Positions 45,273 through 55,682 of a stretch of 64,000 nucleotides of DNA are shown here, piece by piece; the first letter of the stretch is position 1, and every line of letters begins with the position of its first letter. Under the pieces are notes generated by a model. It was not told the origin of the DNA. It saw only the letters and a program-made list of their open reading frames with translations, and did no database searches. The position numbers were made by a program, and so were the translations under genes. The stretch is from Clostridiales bacterium (GTDB taxonomy: Bacteria > Bacillota > Clostridia > Lachnospirales > Lachnospiraceae): contig JAHYZV010000008.1 in NCBI GenBank assembly GCA_019424245.1, positions 23,267-87,266 of the forward strand, in the 5' to 3' direction.

Positions 45273-47009
45273 TTAAGCAGCCTTCTCTGAGTTCTTCTCA
45301 CTCTTTGCATAGCTCTTAGCTGAGTTAACTACAATGATAAGACCAAGTACGATAAGAAGAATTGCTATTATAAGCTGAAGTCCATTTGCTATGAACACCT
45401 TACCCCATGTAGTAGTACCTGCTGGGATTGTAACTGATGCTGCGTTCTGGATAGCCTTAACCATAGCGATAAGTCTCTGTACAAGTGCTGTAAATGTTAC
45501 ACAAAGCATAATGATAAGAGGTGGGAAGAGCATCTTGTTGCTGCGTCCTGTAACCTTTAAGAATACGCAGAGTGTTATAAGAACAAGTGCACTTAATAAC
45601 TGGTTAGCTGAACCGAATAATGGCCAGATGTTAGCATATCCAATCTTTGTAAGTACGAAACCACAAAGAAGTGTTACGATTGTTGAGAAATATGTATTGC
45701 AAAGTAATTTTCTCCAGCCTTCTGCATGTTCCATATCATCTACGCTGAAAAGCTCCTGGAAGCTCATACGTCCGATACGTGCAACTGCATCAAGTGATGT
45801 AAGGGCAAGTGCTGATACACACATTGTCATAAATACTGTTGCGAAATGTACTGGAACACCAAACATTTCAAAGAAACCTGCTACACCACGGCTGAATATC
45901 TGGAATGGAGTACCTGCTGCAGCTGTACCATCAGCGGCTGCAGCTGCACCTGCTACACAAAGAGCAAGAACTGCAAGTAAGCTTTCAAGTACCATAGCAC
46001 CATAACCAACCTTAAGCATATCTTTTTCATTCTCTACTGTCTTAGAAGATGTACCAGATGAAACAAGGCTGTGGAAACCTGAAACAGCACCACATGCAAC
46101 TGTTACGAAAAGGATAGGGAACATTGTTCCAAGCTTTGCATTGTTAAATCCTGTGTATACAGGAAGGTTCATAGATGGATGAGCAACTACAAGACCAAGT
46201 GCTGCTCCAACTATCATAGCAATAAACATAAATGTTGTCATATAATCTCTAGGCTGCTTCATAAGCCACATTGGCATAACTGCTGCAAAGAAGATATATA
46301 CGAATGTGATATAGCTCCATGCACTCTTACCTAAGATGATTGGACAGAAGTTACCAATTACAAATGAAGCAACAATAAATGCAATACCAACTACTGCTTC
46401 TTTCCAGCCTGAAAGATTAAACTTCTTCTGGATAAGACCAAATACTACTGCAAATACCATAAACATAATTGATACTGTACCAGCAGAACCATTAGTTGAA
46501 GCTGCTGGTGCTAACTGTGATGCTCCATCAACTACTGTATATGCATTAAAGGTACCTGCAACCATATCAGCAAATGCTGCAATAACGATAAGTGTAAATA
46601 ACCAGCAGAAAAGTAAGAAAATCTTACGTCCAAACTTACCAATATATTTCTCAATGATCATACCCATTGACTTACCTTCGTTCTTAACTGAGGCATATAA
46701 AGCACCAAAGTCTGTTACAGCACCAAAGAATACACCACCAATAAGAATCCAGAGTAATACTGGTAACCATCCAAATGCTGCTGCCTGAATAGCACCTGTT
46801 ACAGGGCCTGCACCAGCGATTGATGAGAACTGATGACTAAATACAGTCCATCCATTGGTTGGAACAAAATCTTTTCCATCATTGTACTTTACGGCAGGTG
46901 TTTCTGCCTTAGGGTCTATGCCCCACTTGTTTGCTAACCAACGACCATATACCATATAGGCACCAAATAATATAACAGCCGCGATTAAAACGATTACTAA
47001 AGTGTTCAT
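45273..47009 (-). CDS. cstA: carbon starvation protein CstA (peptide/pyruvate transporter family)
   Basis: 578 aa with about sixteen hydrophobic segments. Signature blocks: GWTVFSHQFSSIAGAGPVTGAIQAA, GGVFFGAVTDFGALYAS, VACGAVSGFHSLVSSGTSSKT and PLFGSANQLLSALVLI. Shorter than E. coli CstA (about 700 aa) but normal for clostridial forms. Proteins of this family import peptides or pyruvate. Its mRNA starts with a T-box leader, so expression should rise when a specific tRNA is uncharged, which favours a peptide/amino-acid supply role here. GGAGAG precedes the ATG. Confidence 0.92.
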   Translation of the reverse strand: MNTLVIVLIAAVILFGAYMVYGRWLANKWGIDPKAETPAVKYNDGKDFVPTNGWTVFSHQFSSIAGAGPVTGAIQAAAFGWLPVLLWILIGGVFFGAVTDFGALYASVKNEGKSMGMIIEKYIGKFGRKIFLLFCWLFTLIVIAAFADMVAGTFNAYTVVDGASQLAPAASTNGSAGTVSIMFMVFAVVFGLIQKKFNLSGWKEAVVGIAFIVASFVIGNFCPIILGKSAWSYITFVYIFFAAVMPMWLMKQPRDYMTTFMFIAMIVGAALGLVVAHPSMNLPVYTGFNNAKLGTMFPILFVTVACGAVSGFHSLVSSGTSSKTVENEKDMLKVGYGAMVLESLLAVLALCVAGAAAAADGTAAAGTPFQIFSRGVAGFFEMFGVPVHFATVFMTMCVSALALTSLDAVARIGRMSFQELFSVDDMEHAEGWRKLLCNTYFSTIVTLLCGFVLTKIGYANIWPLFGSANQLLSALVLITLCVFLKVTGRSNKMLFPPLIIMLCVTFTALVQRLIAMVKAIQNAASVTIPAGTTTWGKVFIANGLQLIIAILLIVLGLIIVVNSAKSYAKSEKNSEKAA

Positions 47010-47127
47010 AATATCACTCTCCTATATATAATATTAGCTGAGCAAGATAAATATTCCCAGCCTATTTCACTAGCCAAATACAATGAACGCAGAAAACTGG
47101 AAATTAAAAATAACTAATTTCATAATG

Positions 47128-47429
47128 CAAAAAACCTTCGCCTCTGCACATATCTTAACGATATTGTACAAAGACGAAGGTAAATTACATTACTTCCGCG
47201 TTACCACTTTGCTTGCCGGATAAATCCGACCTCTCTACTGCCACATATATGGCATGCCCTGTTAACGATGGGTACCGGTTCTGACTACTAAATTAATATC
47301 TTTCACCAGAACTGCTTGCAGGTGAGGGCTTATCTATTCCTTGCTACCGTTTCTCATCAACCAACGGCTCTCTGTAGGCGGTGATATAAATAAATCATTT
47401 CCTGTTCTTCGCATTTGACTATTGAATTA
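47128..47429 (-). promoter_or_regulatory. T-box riboswitch leader of cstA
   Basis: On the minus strand the leader holds a stem I region with CAGAGAGCCGTTGGTTGATG, a GGTACCCATCGTTA linker, the T-box sequence AAAGTGGTAACGCGGAAGT (47210-47192) that pairs with the tRNA acceptor end, and a terminator stem ACCTTCGTCTTTG...GAGGCGAAGGT followed by six T (47181-47128). Uncharged tRNA should favour the antiterminator. The specifier codon could not be assigned with confidence by eye. Confidence 0.88.
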
Positions 47430-47435
47430 AGTAAT

Positions 47436-47464
47436 AAGATAATCTCTTAGTTTTAATTTGTCAA
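47436..47464 (-). promoter_or_regulatory. sigma-A promoter of the T-box/cstA transcript
   Basis: Minus strand TTGACA (47464-47459), 17 bp, TATCTT (47441-47436); the start would fall near 47429, just before the leader. Confidence 0.65.
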
Positions 47465-47656
47465 TAAAAAATTTAATTATTTTTTTGTATTTTTAATGTA
47501 TTTTTAATTTGACTACATTTCTACTATATCTTTACTGTAACATTTATTATGTCTGAATGTCTTTAAAACATCCATTATCTGCTGTATAAGGTTGCCCCAT
47601 TATCATTGCCACCATAAACATAGGCATAATTTGTCATAAAATATTGTGCAAAAATA

Positions 47657-47706
47657 TAAAAAAGCCACCTTTAACGGTACAACCCGCTAAAAGTGGCAGC
47701 TTTTTA
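47657..47706 (-). terminator. terminator of the chemoreceptor gene
   Basis: Stem GCTGCCACTTT / AAAGGTGGC with a loop of about eighteen bases and six T on the minus strand, directly after the stop at 47709. Confidence 0.85.
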
Positions 47707-47708
47707 TA

Positions 47709-49844
47709 CTACTTCATAAGCTTAAATGCACTGACTAATTCTTTTAATCTGTCCGCCTGTGAAGCAAGTTCCTCACTACTTGCAGAGCTTTCCTCAGCCA
47801 TAGCTGTATTCTCTTCTACTACAGCTGCTATCTGGCTTGCAGCTTCTGATACCTGCTTTAATGATTCAGCCTGCTGTTCTGAAGCAACTGAAATCTGCTC
47901 AATATTCTCGACAAGTTCTTTAGTCTTATCAACTGACTCCATAAGCTTAGCAGCTGCATCATCAACCATTCCCTTGCCTTCTTCAACTGCATTAATTGCC
48001 TGAACTATAAGTTCACCAGAGTTCTTAGCTGCCTCTGCACTCTGTGCCGCAAGATTACCAACCTGTGTTGCAACAACTGCGAAGCCTCTTCCTTCTTCAC
48101 CTGCCCTTGCCGCTTCAATCGAAGCGTTAAGTGCAAGAAGGTTAGTGCTTGAAGCAATCTCATCAATTGTATTAATGATACTGCTAATATGCTTAGAATT
48201 CTCTGTGATAACTTCCATAGCATGAACTATCTGCTGAACCTGATTATTACTTTCAATAATCTGGTCACCAACAGCTTTAGCCATTTCATTAGCCTTATTA
48301 GCATTATGTGCATTCATATCAACCTGATCTGCTACATTAGCAATTGTACTCTGTAATTCCTGTACTGAACTTGCCTGATCTGTTGCACCCTCTGTAATTG
48401 CCTGTGCACCATCTGAAAGCTGGCTCGCATTGGAAGCTACCATATCTGCAACACCATTAATCTCTGAAAGAGTTGATGAAAGATCTGTTATAACCTTTAC
48501 TAAAGCAACTTCTATATCCTTAAAGTCACCGACGTGTTCTACATTAGGTGATATATTAAAGTTACCACCTGCCATCTCTTTTAAACCTCGTGTTAAATCT
48601 TTAATTATTGCACTTAATCTTCCCGCCATATTGTCAAACGTCTCAGCAAGATGACCAATTTCATCATTATAATTCTTCTTAATATTAACCGAGAAATCTC
48701 CACTTGCAAGCTGGTCAGCTACTGCAACTACATCATCTATAGGCTTAATATATTTCTTAATAAGCTTATTGCTGATAACAATTATAATTGCCAGAGTTAT
48801 AAGAGAAATAACAATCATAAACACTACAAGAATAATCGTATTACGCTCAAGATCTGTCTTATTTAATGCGCTTGCTGCCCACCAGGTCTGGTTAACAGCT
48901 TTAATAGGCGCATAATATCTTTCAACCTTAGAACCATCATCCTTCTTAGTTGTTACGCTGAAACTTTTTCCTGTATCAATGCCCTTCTGTATCTTGGCAT
49001 ATTCTTTAGCTGGTAAAACATCGCTTAACTTCCTGCCAACATATTCATCTGATTCGCTGTCATATATAAATGTACCATCACCCATAAGTACATCTACATA
49101 CATTGTTTTGTACTTATCGTCTGTTGAACGGAGTCCGCTGAATGTATCAACATTAATATCTACAAGAATTACACCCTGTGTCTTACCATGATATACAATT
49201 GGAAAAGAGGCACTTACCATATTGATGCCCTGATCCTTATATGGACTTGTAAAACTGCTCTGCTGTGATGCTGCAGCATTCTTGTAATAGTCCTTTGAGC
49301 CATAGCTTGAATACTCACCATAGCTTTGTACCTTTCCACTCTGTGCATCTGATTCACTTACATAGATTGTATAATCTTTAATAGCAGGGTCAAAAGCGTT
49401 AGGCTCAAAAAATACACCAACACCTGCAATGCCTTCACTAGATGTTACAGATGTATTGGCTACACTGATCATAAACTGCTCAATCTCTTTGTTCATCTTC
49501 TGTAACTGCACATCATATACTTCACTCTTAACTGTCTCTCCAGTATATCCGTTCTTAGCATAATCATCATAACGTTCAGTAATATAATTCTGAAGAATAT
49601 TAGCAGCATCTGAAGCTCTGTCAAGTACCTCCTGTACCGATATACCATTCTGCTGTGCAATTCCATCAAACTCACCACTTATACTACTATTCATAAACTT
49701 AGCTGCAATTGTTGCACTAATTGCAATCATAACTGTAAGGCAGGCTACTAATAGCATACCCACTGCTACTGAAATCTTATAGGTCAGCTGTTTATTTCTG
49801 AACCACTCGACTGCAGAATTTTTCTCTGTGTGATCTTTGCTCAT
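47709..49844 (-). CDS. methyl-accepting chemotaxis protein with dCache-type sensor
   Basis: 711 aa: membrane segment near 28-50, a long extracytoplasmic double-Cache-like domain (about 51-335; includes [20 protein letters not shown] strands, [18 protein letters not shown]), second segment near 340-362, HAMP (about 363-415), and a signalling domain with the tip [22 protein letters not shown]. dCache domains often bind amino acids or other small ligands. GGAGG precedes the ATG. Divergent from another chemoreceptor. Confidence 0.93.
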   Translation of the reverse strand: MSKDHTEKNSAVEWFRNKQLTYKISVAVGMLLVACLTVMIAISATIAAKFMNSSISGEFDGIAQQNGISVQEVLDRASDAANILQNYITERYDDYAKNGYTGETVKSEVYDVQLQKMNKEIEQFMISVANTSVTSSEGIAGVGVFFEPNAFDPAIKDYTIYVSESDAQSGKVQSYGEYSSYGSKDYYKNAAASQQSSFTSPYKDQGINMVSASFPIVYHGKTQGVILVDINVDTFSGLRSTDDKYKTMYVDVLMGDGTFIYDSESDEYVGRKLSDVLPAKEYAKIQKGIDTGKSFSVTTKKDDGSKVERYYAPIKAVNQTWWAASALNKTDLERNTIILVVFMIVISLITLAIIIVISNKLIKKYIKPIDDVVAVADQLASGDFSVNIKKNYNDEIGHLAETFDNMAGRLSAIIKDLTRGLKEMAGGNFNISPNVEHVGDFKDIEVALVKVITDLSSTLSEINGVADMVASNASQLSDGAQAITEGATDQASSVQELQSTIANVADQVDMNAHNANKANEMAKAVGDQIIESNNQVQQIVHAMEVITENSKHISSIINTIDEIASSTNLLALNASIEAARAGEEGRGFAVVATQVGNLAAQSAEAAKNSGELIVQAINAVEEGKGMVDDAAAKLMESVDKTKELVENIEQISVASEQQAESLKQVSEAASQIAAVVEENTAMAEESSASSEELASQADRLKELVSAFKLMK

Positions 49845-49902
49845 ATTTTTCCTCCGTTCTTCGACACATTAAATATTCAATTGTTCGTATCTTATTAGAT
49901 AT

Positions 49903-49931
49903 ATACTATCACTATGCATTTACAATATCAA
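49903..49931 (-). promoter_or_regulatory. possible sigma-A promoter of the dCache chemoreceptor
   Basis: Minus strand TTGATA (49931-49926), 17 bp, TAGTAT (49908-49903). No sigma-D type motility promoter was seen. Confidence 0.45.
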
Positions 49932-49959
49932 TCTATTTATTAAGTTTTTCTAAAATTTT

Positions 49960-50056
49960 GCTAAGATTCGCTAAGATTTTGTAAATTTTAAGCTTTTCAC
50001 TACTTTTTTGCAACACTTTTTAGCAATACATAAATTGCTTAGCAAATATAGCAATT
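49960..50056. repeat. short iterated motifs in the gene-free region between chemoreceptors
   Basis: The 413-base region 49845-50257 carries no gene. It holds a tandem GCTAAGATT (49960 and 49970), three TAGCAA motifs (50021, 50040, 50050), and an inverted TAGCAAT/ATTGCTTA pair (50021-50041). They may be regulator sites acting on both divergent genes. Confidence 0.4.
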
Positions 50057-50163
50057 CTAGTACATCAGTAATTGGCAAAATTTAATTTTAATGTTTATAT
50101 CATTATATTTTTTTAGTTTTTTAATGTTTTTTTAATCATATTTAGTGTTTCTTTATATCTTCA

Positions 50164-50192
50164 TTGACATCTCTCTTCTATAAGACTATAAT
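50164..50192 (+). promoter_or_regulatory. consensus sigma-A promoter of the sCache chemoreceptor
   Basis: TTGACA (50164-50169), 17 bp, TATAAT (50187-50192): both hexamers perfect. Leader of about 60 bases. Confidence 0.8.
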
Positions 50193-50257
50193 TTTTATTA
50201 ATAGAAATGTAAATATATATTTTACGATATCATTATTATTTAAGGAGCGTGATTCCA

Positions 50258-52039
50258 ATGAAAAATATTAAGGTTCGCACAAAGCTTACTATTATAGTAG
50301 CTTTAGTACTTGTGCTTGTGGCTTCTGAAAGCTTTATATCTATTCAGAATATGAACCAGTTAAAAAACAAGGCACTTGATACTATGGACACATCATCAAG
50401 ACAGAACTATGATGATTCTATTAAAGAACAGGTAAGTGTCGTCATCTCTCTGTTATCTGAAATCAATAATGAGTATAAGGCTGGCAGATACAGCCTTGAT
50501 GAAGCTAAGAAGATAGCTGCTGATGAAATACGTCAGATGCGCTACGGCAATGGTGGATATTTCTGGGTTGACCAGTCCGATGGTAAGAATATTGTTCTGC
50601 TTGGGAATTCAACTGAGGGTACTAACCGTATGAATACCAAAGATGCTGAGGGTTACCAGATGGTCAAGGAAATAATACGTGTTGCAGTCCAGGATGGTGG
50701 TGGTTATACAGATTATGTATTTCCTAAAGAGGGAGAAACAGAACCTTCACCAAAGCGTTCTTACAGCGAATACTTCAAACCTTTTGACTGGGTTGTTGGT
50801 ACTGGCAACTATACTGATTACATAGACACTGCTATTGCACAGCAGGATGAGGAATTCACCAGCTATGCTTCAAGCAAAGCTATTTCACTTATTTTATGCA
50901 GCGTATGTATGCTTATTGTTGTTGCTATACTCGTTGCCCTCATCGCAATTGATATTACTAAATCATTAAGAAAAATAAAAGAACAATTCGAAGTAATTGC
51001 TGGCGGTAATTTTGCCACAAAAATGCAACAGCCTATGCTTAAGCGTAAGGATGATTTCGGACAGCTAGCCAGTGCACTTGAAACCATGCGCGAATCTGTA
51101 CGAAGCCTGTTAGCTCAAGTAAAAAGCGAGGCTGCCAATATTGATAAGGTTGTAGAAACAATTGATACTAATGTATACAATCTTAACGCAGAAATTGAAG
51201 ACGTATCAGCAACAACAGAAGAGCTCGCTGCAAGTTCAGAGGAAACTGCCGCATCTGCTGAACAGATTAACGGAATGACACAGCAGATTGAAGAAGCTGC
51301 AAGGGAAATTGCCATAAGGGCACAGGATGGTGCAACTGAATCCCAGGATATCCATAAACGTGCTTTAAAGACTAAGGATGATACTGTAGAAAACCGTCAG
51401 AAGATTAAACAGATGATGGCTGACATCAGAGTAAATCTTGAGCAGGCTCTTGAAGATGCCAAGGTAGTTGACCAGATTGGTGTACTTGCTGACTCTATCC
51501 TGAATATTACTGCACAGACTAATCTGCTTGCCCTTAACGCTTCTATCGAAGCTGCAAGAGCTGGTGAAGCCGGTAAGGGCTTTGCAGTTGTTGCCGATGA
51601 GATCCGTGTATTAGCTGAACAGTCTAAAGATGCTGTAGCCAACATTCAGGCTGTTACAGAAAATGTAAACAAAGCTGTAGGCAACCTAACAAGCGATTCT
51701 AACCGTCTGCTTGATTTCGTTGATACTGATATTGTTGAATGTCTTAACGGATTTGAGAAGATGGCTGATGACTATAATATGGATGCTTCCAACATTAACG
51801 ATCTTGTATCTGATTTCAGTGCAACATCAGAAGAGCTCGTTGCATCTATAAGCAATATCACACAGTCTATAGAGGGAATCACCGCTGCTTCTAATGACAG
51901 TGCAACTGGAACAACCAACATTGCACAGAAGACAGTCGTAATCGTAAAAGGCTCTGAAGCTGTTATGAATGGAGCTAAAACCGCAGAAGCCTCTGCTGCT
52001 GAACTTCGTAAGAATGTTAATAACTTTGTTATTGATTAA
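50258..52039 (+). CDS. methyl-accepting chemotaxis protein with sCache sensor
   Basis: 593 aa: membrane segment near 10-30, a single-Cache domain (about 35-195; [22 protein letters not shown] and [15 protein letters not shown] are typical of sCache_2), second segment near 205-228, HAMP, and a signalling domain with tip [31 protein letters not shown]. sCache_2 receptors often sense organic acids. ATG at 50258 follows AAGGAG at ten bases; GTG at 50249 is too close to that site to be the start. Confidence 0.93.
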   Translation: MKNIKVRTKLTIIVALVLVLVASESFISIQNMNQLKNKALDTMDTSSRQNYDDSIKEQVSVVISLLSEINNEYKAGRYSLDEAKKIAADEIRQMRYGNGGYFWVDQSDGKNIVLLGNSTEGTNRMNTKDAEGYQMVKEIIRVAVQDGGGYTDYVFPKEGETEPSPKRSYSEYFKPFDWVVGTGNYTDYIDTAIAQQDEEFTSYASSKAISLILCSVCMLIVVAILVALIAIDITKSLRKIKEQFEVIAGGNFATKMQQPMLKRKDDFGQLASALETMRESVRSLLAQVKSEAANIDKVVETIDTNVYNLNAEIEDVSATTEELAASSEETAASAEQINGMTQQIEEAAREIAIRAQDGATESQDIHKRALKTKDDTVENRQKIKQMMADIRVNLEQALEDAKVVDQIGVLADSILNITAQTNLLALNASIEAARAGEAGKGFAVVADEIRVLAEQSKDAVANIQAVTENVNKAVGNLTSDSNRLLDFVDTDIVECLNGFEKMADDYNMDASNINDLVSDFSATSEELVASISNITQSIEGITAASNDSATGTTNIAQKTVVIVKGSEAVMNGAKTAEASAAELRKNVNNFVID

Positions 52040-52043
52040 ACAG

Positions 52044-52181
52044 ATATTATGATGTCGGGGGCAAAAGTCCTCGACTTTGATACCTACGGATTGTTCCGTG
52101 CTATGCACTCCCACGTCTACGCTACGCTTCGGTCCGTGCTATGTGCTACTGGCACATAGCACCCTGGTATCATCATAATAT
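52044..52181. repeat. 138-bp intergenic element with 11-bp terminal inverted repeats
   Basis: Ends are ATATTATGATG and CATCATAATAT, perfect inverse matches. Inside are a GTCGGGGG hairpin (also at 17298), GATACC...GGTATC internal ends, and a perfect 11-bp stem GTGCTATGTGC / GCACATAGCAC (52136-52162). Shares termini with 18581-18697. No coding capacity. It lies immediately after the chemoreceptor stop and might also end its transcript. Confidence 0.75.
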
Positions 52182-52260
52182 ATAATAGTTATTAAACTTA
52201 GTTACCTTTTCCTTCATAATCAAGTAGTATTACCATCGCTGTTGCATGCTTTTAAATATT

Positions 52261-52551
52261 TCAATCAGGCCAGAAACGGTCTAGCATACGATACATATTT
52301 TCTCTGCCAACAGGATTGGCTGTATGTATCTCAACGGGATAAAAAGTTTCCCTTTCTGCCAGATAATCCAGCAGTTTTATTGCATCTCCACCATCATAGG
52401 CATAATCACCCAAATCGTGATCTAAGTCAAGAACCTCTATTAGTTCATTGTTTTTTTCACATTTTTCTATTAACTCTATCGCCTCATTAACTGATTTTAC
52501 AGTTTCATACCCTTCAGGTGCAACTCTTAGGTCATCAAGCCATATTTTCAT
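52261..52551 (-). CDS. cyclic-phosphate processing receiver-domain protein
   Basis: 96 aa. Receiver-like fold with the markers of the cPRD group: WLDDLRVAPEGY at the N terminus and LDLDHDLGDYAYDGGDA in place of a phospho-acceptor loop, then PVEIHTANPVGRENM. The group has been proposed from genomic context to act on cyclic-phosphate RNA ends or related nucleotides. It starts a run of four small minus-strand nucleotide-type genes. Confidence 0.75.
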   Translation of the reverse strand: MKIWLDDLRVAPEGYETVKSVNEAIELIEKCEKNNELIEVLDLDHDLGDYAYDGGDAIKLLDYLAERETFYPVEIHTANPVGRENMYRMLDRFWPD

Positions 52552-52613
52552 ATATACTTTTATCCCTGTTTCCCATATTTTGTCTCGTTATTATGTTTCC
52601 TTCCATACTGGTT

Positions 52614-53108
52614 CTATCTTAACAAATCCTGATATATTCTTTCAACAATATCATAAGCCTGCATTTCACAAGTAATAACCTGTTCATCAAGAACCGAAGA
52701 AAAATCTTTTTCTCTCCACCAGCCGCGCATAGCTTCTTCACCAAATTCCTGACTTTTATTTCTCATACTGTGACGTCGTAATGTCTCTTCAAATGGTATG
52801 TCAAAATAATATGCGTATATATTTGATTCATATAATTCGTTTGCCAGTTTAAATAACGGACTATACCACTCATCATACATAATTCCTTCTAAAATCGTAA
52901 GCTCGCTATGAACCTTTCCATATTTCAATAGTTCCGCCATAAGAGGTAATGCCTTTGTATCTATGCCATCCTTAACCCATAACATATTCCTTCGGACTTC
53001 ATCCTGTGATATACGCATAGTATTATATCCAAGCTTTTCCTGTAACGCTTTAGCCACAGTTGTTTTCCCACTTCCAGAATTTCCTCTAAGAATTATTAAT
53101 TTACTCAT
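52614..53108 (-). CDS. small P-loop kinase (AAA/zeta-toxin-like)
   Basis: 164 aa: Walker A RGNSGSGKTTVAKAL at residues 8-22, ISQDEVRRNMLW, EGIMYDEWYS and a lid-like RRHSMRNKSQEFGEEAMRGWW. Resembles small-molecule or polynucleotide kinases; the substrate is unknown. GGAG precedes the ATG. Same orientation as the cPRD and Nudix neighbours, with 62 and 166 bases between. Confidence 0.75.
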   Translation of the reverse strand: MSKLIILRGNSGSGKTTVAKALQEKLGYNTMRISQDEVRRNMLWVKDGIDTKALPLMAELLKYGKVHSELTILEGIMYDEWYSPLFKLANELYESNIYAYYFDIPFEETLRRHSMRNKSQEFGEEAMRGWWREKDFSSVLDEQVITCEMQAYDIVERIYQDLLR

Positions 53109-53274
53109 GTGTTATTCTCCTGTGCTTCTTTCTCTAGTGCCATACCCCATTCAATATAACCATAATTTATTGGATAATACATATCCTTATATTCAAGATG
53201 ATAACTTCCTAATGTTCTATCGACTAAGTCATAAAATTTAACTTATAACAATCGCTTTTCCCTTCTTTCATAAA

Positions 53275-53757
53275 TCAAATCTGCTTTGAAACAAAATGTA
53301 CAATTTCTTTCCCTGACTCAAGGATATATGGTATCAACTCTAAAGGATATACCTTAGTACCCTTCTTTAAATCTTCCAGTGAAACCCAACAGAAATCCAA
53401 ATCAATTCTTTCATTATCCAGCTCATCATATCCATGAAACACTCCATCTAATGGAATATTATCATCCATCAGATGTACATTATAATATAAGCATATCTGA
53501 TGACAGGGTCTTATTCCCCATGGAAAATAAATTTCTCCGATTGCTAACAGATTATCTACCTCTATCTTAGCATGAAGCTCTTCTTCAAATTCCCGTTTAA
53601 GAGTTTCCATACTTGTCTCCATAGCCGCAACATGTCCGCCAATAATGGCATAATCATCATTCTTCGGACGCTGTAACAAGATTTTACCATTATGTTTCAA
53701 TATACCGCCAACTCTGTATGAAAATACAAAATCATCATTTTTAAATAAAATATCCAC
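53275..53757 (-). CDS. Nudix hydrolase
   Basis: 160 aa with a Nudix box GGHVAAMETSMETLKREF-EEEL (about residues 41-63) holding the metal-binding Glu residues. GTG start at 53757 with GGAGG seven bases upstream. Substrate unknown; similar proteins hydrolyse nucleotide or sugar-nucleotide diphosphates. Confidence 0.85.
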   Translation of the reverse strand: MDILFKNDDFVFSYRVGGILKHNGKILLQRPKNDDYAIIGGHVAAMETSMETLKREFEEELHAKIEVDNLLAIGEIYFPWGIRPCHQICLYYNVHLMDDNIPLDGVFHGYDELDNERIDLDFCWVSLEDLKKGTKVYPLELIPYILESGKEIVHFVSKQI

Positions 53758-53810
53758 TTAACCACCTCCAACCTGTTCATAAAACTTGTAGTAAAAATAT
53801 ATTTATAATA

Positions 53811-54407
53811 TCATAAATCTCCTGGTGCAAATGTATCTTTCTCACATATAAGGTAAATGTCTTTATTCATTTTCCCCTCAAAATATTGCTTCAAATTCAT
53901 ATTGGAATTCCACTTGTCCTGCGGATAAAAGCCATACCTTTTCTTTACGTCATTCATCCTATTTTCTATATCAAGAACTCCTTCTGCTCCTGCCAAACAA
54001 TCGCACAATTGAATTAATCGGTCATATTCATCATATATGGTCTTTGCTAATTCAGTTTTTATAATTGTCAATTCTTCATCTGTAACATCAAATTTTCCGA
54101 TGTATTCATCTATCGTATGATTATTAAAAGAATGGGTTAAACATATCTTTGCTACTTCATCATATCCCAATGATTTCATATATACGTATCCATCATAAAC
54201 ATGTCCAAGATGTCTTACCCCAAATTTTCTTCCTATATCATGTAGTAAACCTAATATATATGCTTTCTCAACATCCATATCACCACATGCACTTGCTATT
54301 TTTTCTGCACAGTGTGCTGCTGTTAAACAATGTTTTCCCCAAGGTCCCGGATTAAATAATAACCCATCACGAATTAACTTCAGTGCTTCTTCTCTTGTTG
54401 GCAACAT
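53811..54407 (-). CDS. HD-domain phosphohydrolase
   Basis: 198 aa. Metal ligands: His in GKHCLTAAHCAEKIA, HD in LGLLHDIGRKFG (near 54-55), late His in LTHSFNNH and Asp in IQLCDCLAGAEG. Related small HD proteins dephosphorylate nucleotides or are predicted tRNA/nucleotide enzymes. Fourth of the small enzyme run. Confidence 0.8.
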   Translation of the reverse strand: MLPTREEALKLIRDGLLFNPGPWGKHCLTAAHCAEKIASACGDMDVEKAYILGLLHDIGRKFGVRHLGHVYDGYVYMKSLGYDEVAKICLTHSFNNHTIDEYIGKFDVTDEELTIIKTELAKTIYDEYDRLIQLCDCLAGAEGVLDIENRMNDVKKRYGFYPQDKWNSNMNLKQYFEGKMNKDIYLICEKDTFAPGDL

Positions 54408-54501
54408 AGCTTGTACCTTCTTCCTTTTTTATTTACCTTTTCAAAACTGATAACTCCATTACTCTCCCCACAAATAGTACCATCCTTCTCCATATCATTC
54501 A

Positions 54502-55080
54502 TCAATTTATCAAAGTCGTTATATAAAACTCTCTTGTCACCTGTGAATTCTTATCATAATCAACTACTGTTGCATATATGTCTTTGATTTTCTGGTAAAA
54601 TCTTCTCTCACTTGCTCTGATTTCCTGAATCTCAGCAATAAGATGCTCAAAATAATCTTCGTCGAAAATCTGTCCATTAATCAATCTGCTTTTATCAAGA
54701 ACATAACCCTGCTTTGTAAATGTATCCAATACCTTTGTTGCCCATGTTCTAAACTGCATTGCCCGTTCTGAATTAATGCGATACCCCACAGCAATAATAG
54801 CCGCTAATGAATAGAACTTATAATTGTATGTTTTTCCATCATCCGCAGTTTGTGCAAATTTTGCACAAACTGAATTTTCATCTAATTCGCCATCTTTAAA
54901 AATGTTACTCAGATGTTTTGTAACCACACTTCTATCTACATCAAAAAGCTGCGAAATTGCTTTCTGCGTAAGCCATACATCGCCATTCTGAACCCTGACT
55001 TCTATTCCGTCTTCTCCTGCATCTCGTGTGAAAACCAAGAAATCAACAGTGCTATTTCTTATCTGTAATTCTTTGCTCAT
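54502..55080 (-). pseudogene. RhuM-family protein, C-terminally truncated
   Basis: 192 aa remain of a family usually near 330. Intact N-terminal part: IEVRVQNGDVWLTQKAISQLFDVDRSVVTKHLSNIF and the SLAAIIAVGYRINSERAMQFRTWATKVL block. It ends soon after VDYDKNSQVTREFY, where normal members go on with a helical region, so the end seems replaced by unrelated sequence. ATG at 55080 follows AAGGAGC. RhuM genes often occur beside defence or mobile loci. Confidence 0.7.
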
Positions 55081-55157
55081 AAAAGAGCTCCTTTCTATAT
55101 TCTCATGAATGTTACTCTTACATCTTATGGAATCCATATGTTTTAGTCCTATTCAGC

Positions 55158-55667
55158 TCAACCATTATCTCCAAATGTAATTTCCATCAATTCACTGGCT
55201 ATCTCTTTACTCAGGACTCTCATAATACTATCATCCACCTTTGTCTTCGCTAGAAGATTGATATTACCATACCAGACAACTTCCTAATCAATAACAGCAA
55301 ATCGTTCACATGATTCTTCTACTGTTTTAATATAAAAACCTGCTTGACGCATGTCTTCATGTAACTGCATCCAATATGCTGCATCTCCAAATCTATAGGA
55401 ATCAGGTGACCATGTTACTATTGTAATCTGAACTCCTGACATCTGTTTTTCTTTTAGAAGATTAATCAGCTCATAGACTTTAGAGCCACTGATTACAGAA
55501 CTTGAAATGATTATATTGTTATTCGCACCAAGTAAATCTTTATGATAATATGTACTATAATTGTCCCAATCGTATATTGCATTAACTGTCTGTTTGCCAA
55601 TTTGTAAACCACAAGCAAGCTCATATCCAATCTGTTTCGAATGAAAGTTACGATTGCCCTTTGACAT
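55158..55667 (-). pseudogene. PLD-like domain protein interrupted by an amber codon
   Basis: The frame encodes 127 aa to a TAG at 55284-55286, then stays open for 41 more codons to a TGA at 55158-55160. The continuation EVVWYGNINLLAKTKVDDS... is what PLD-like domains have directly after FAVID, so the TAG is a point nonsense mutation of one Lys/Glu/Gln-type codon. Other features are IIISSSVISGSKVYEL, GVQITIVTWSPDSY and SCERFAVID, where the usual HKD His and Lys are Cys and Arg. Fifteen bases after the Argonaute gene. Without suppression the protein lacks its last strands. Confidence 0.72.
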
Positions 55668-55682
55668 ATTTACTACTCAAAC

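Noticed and set aside
45391..46788. Long antisense frames inside cstA
   Set aside because: They follow from the codon use of a hydrophobic protein; no start signals or family features.
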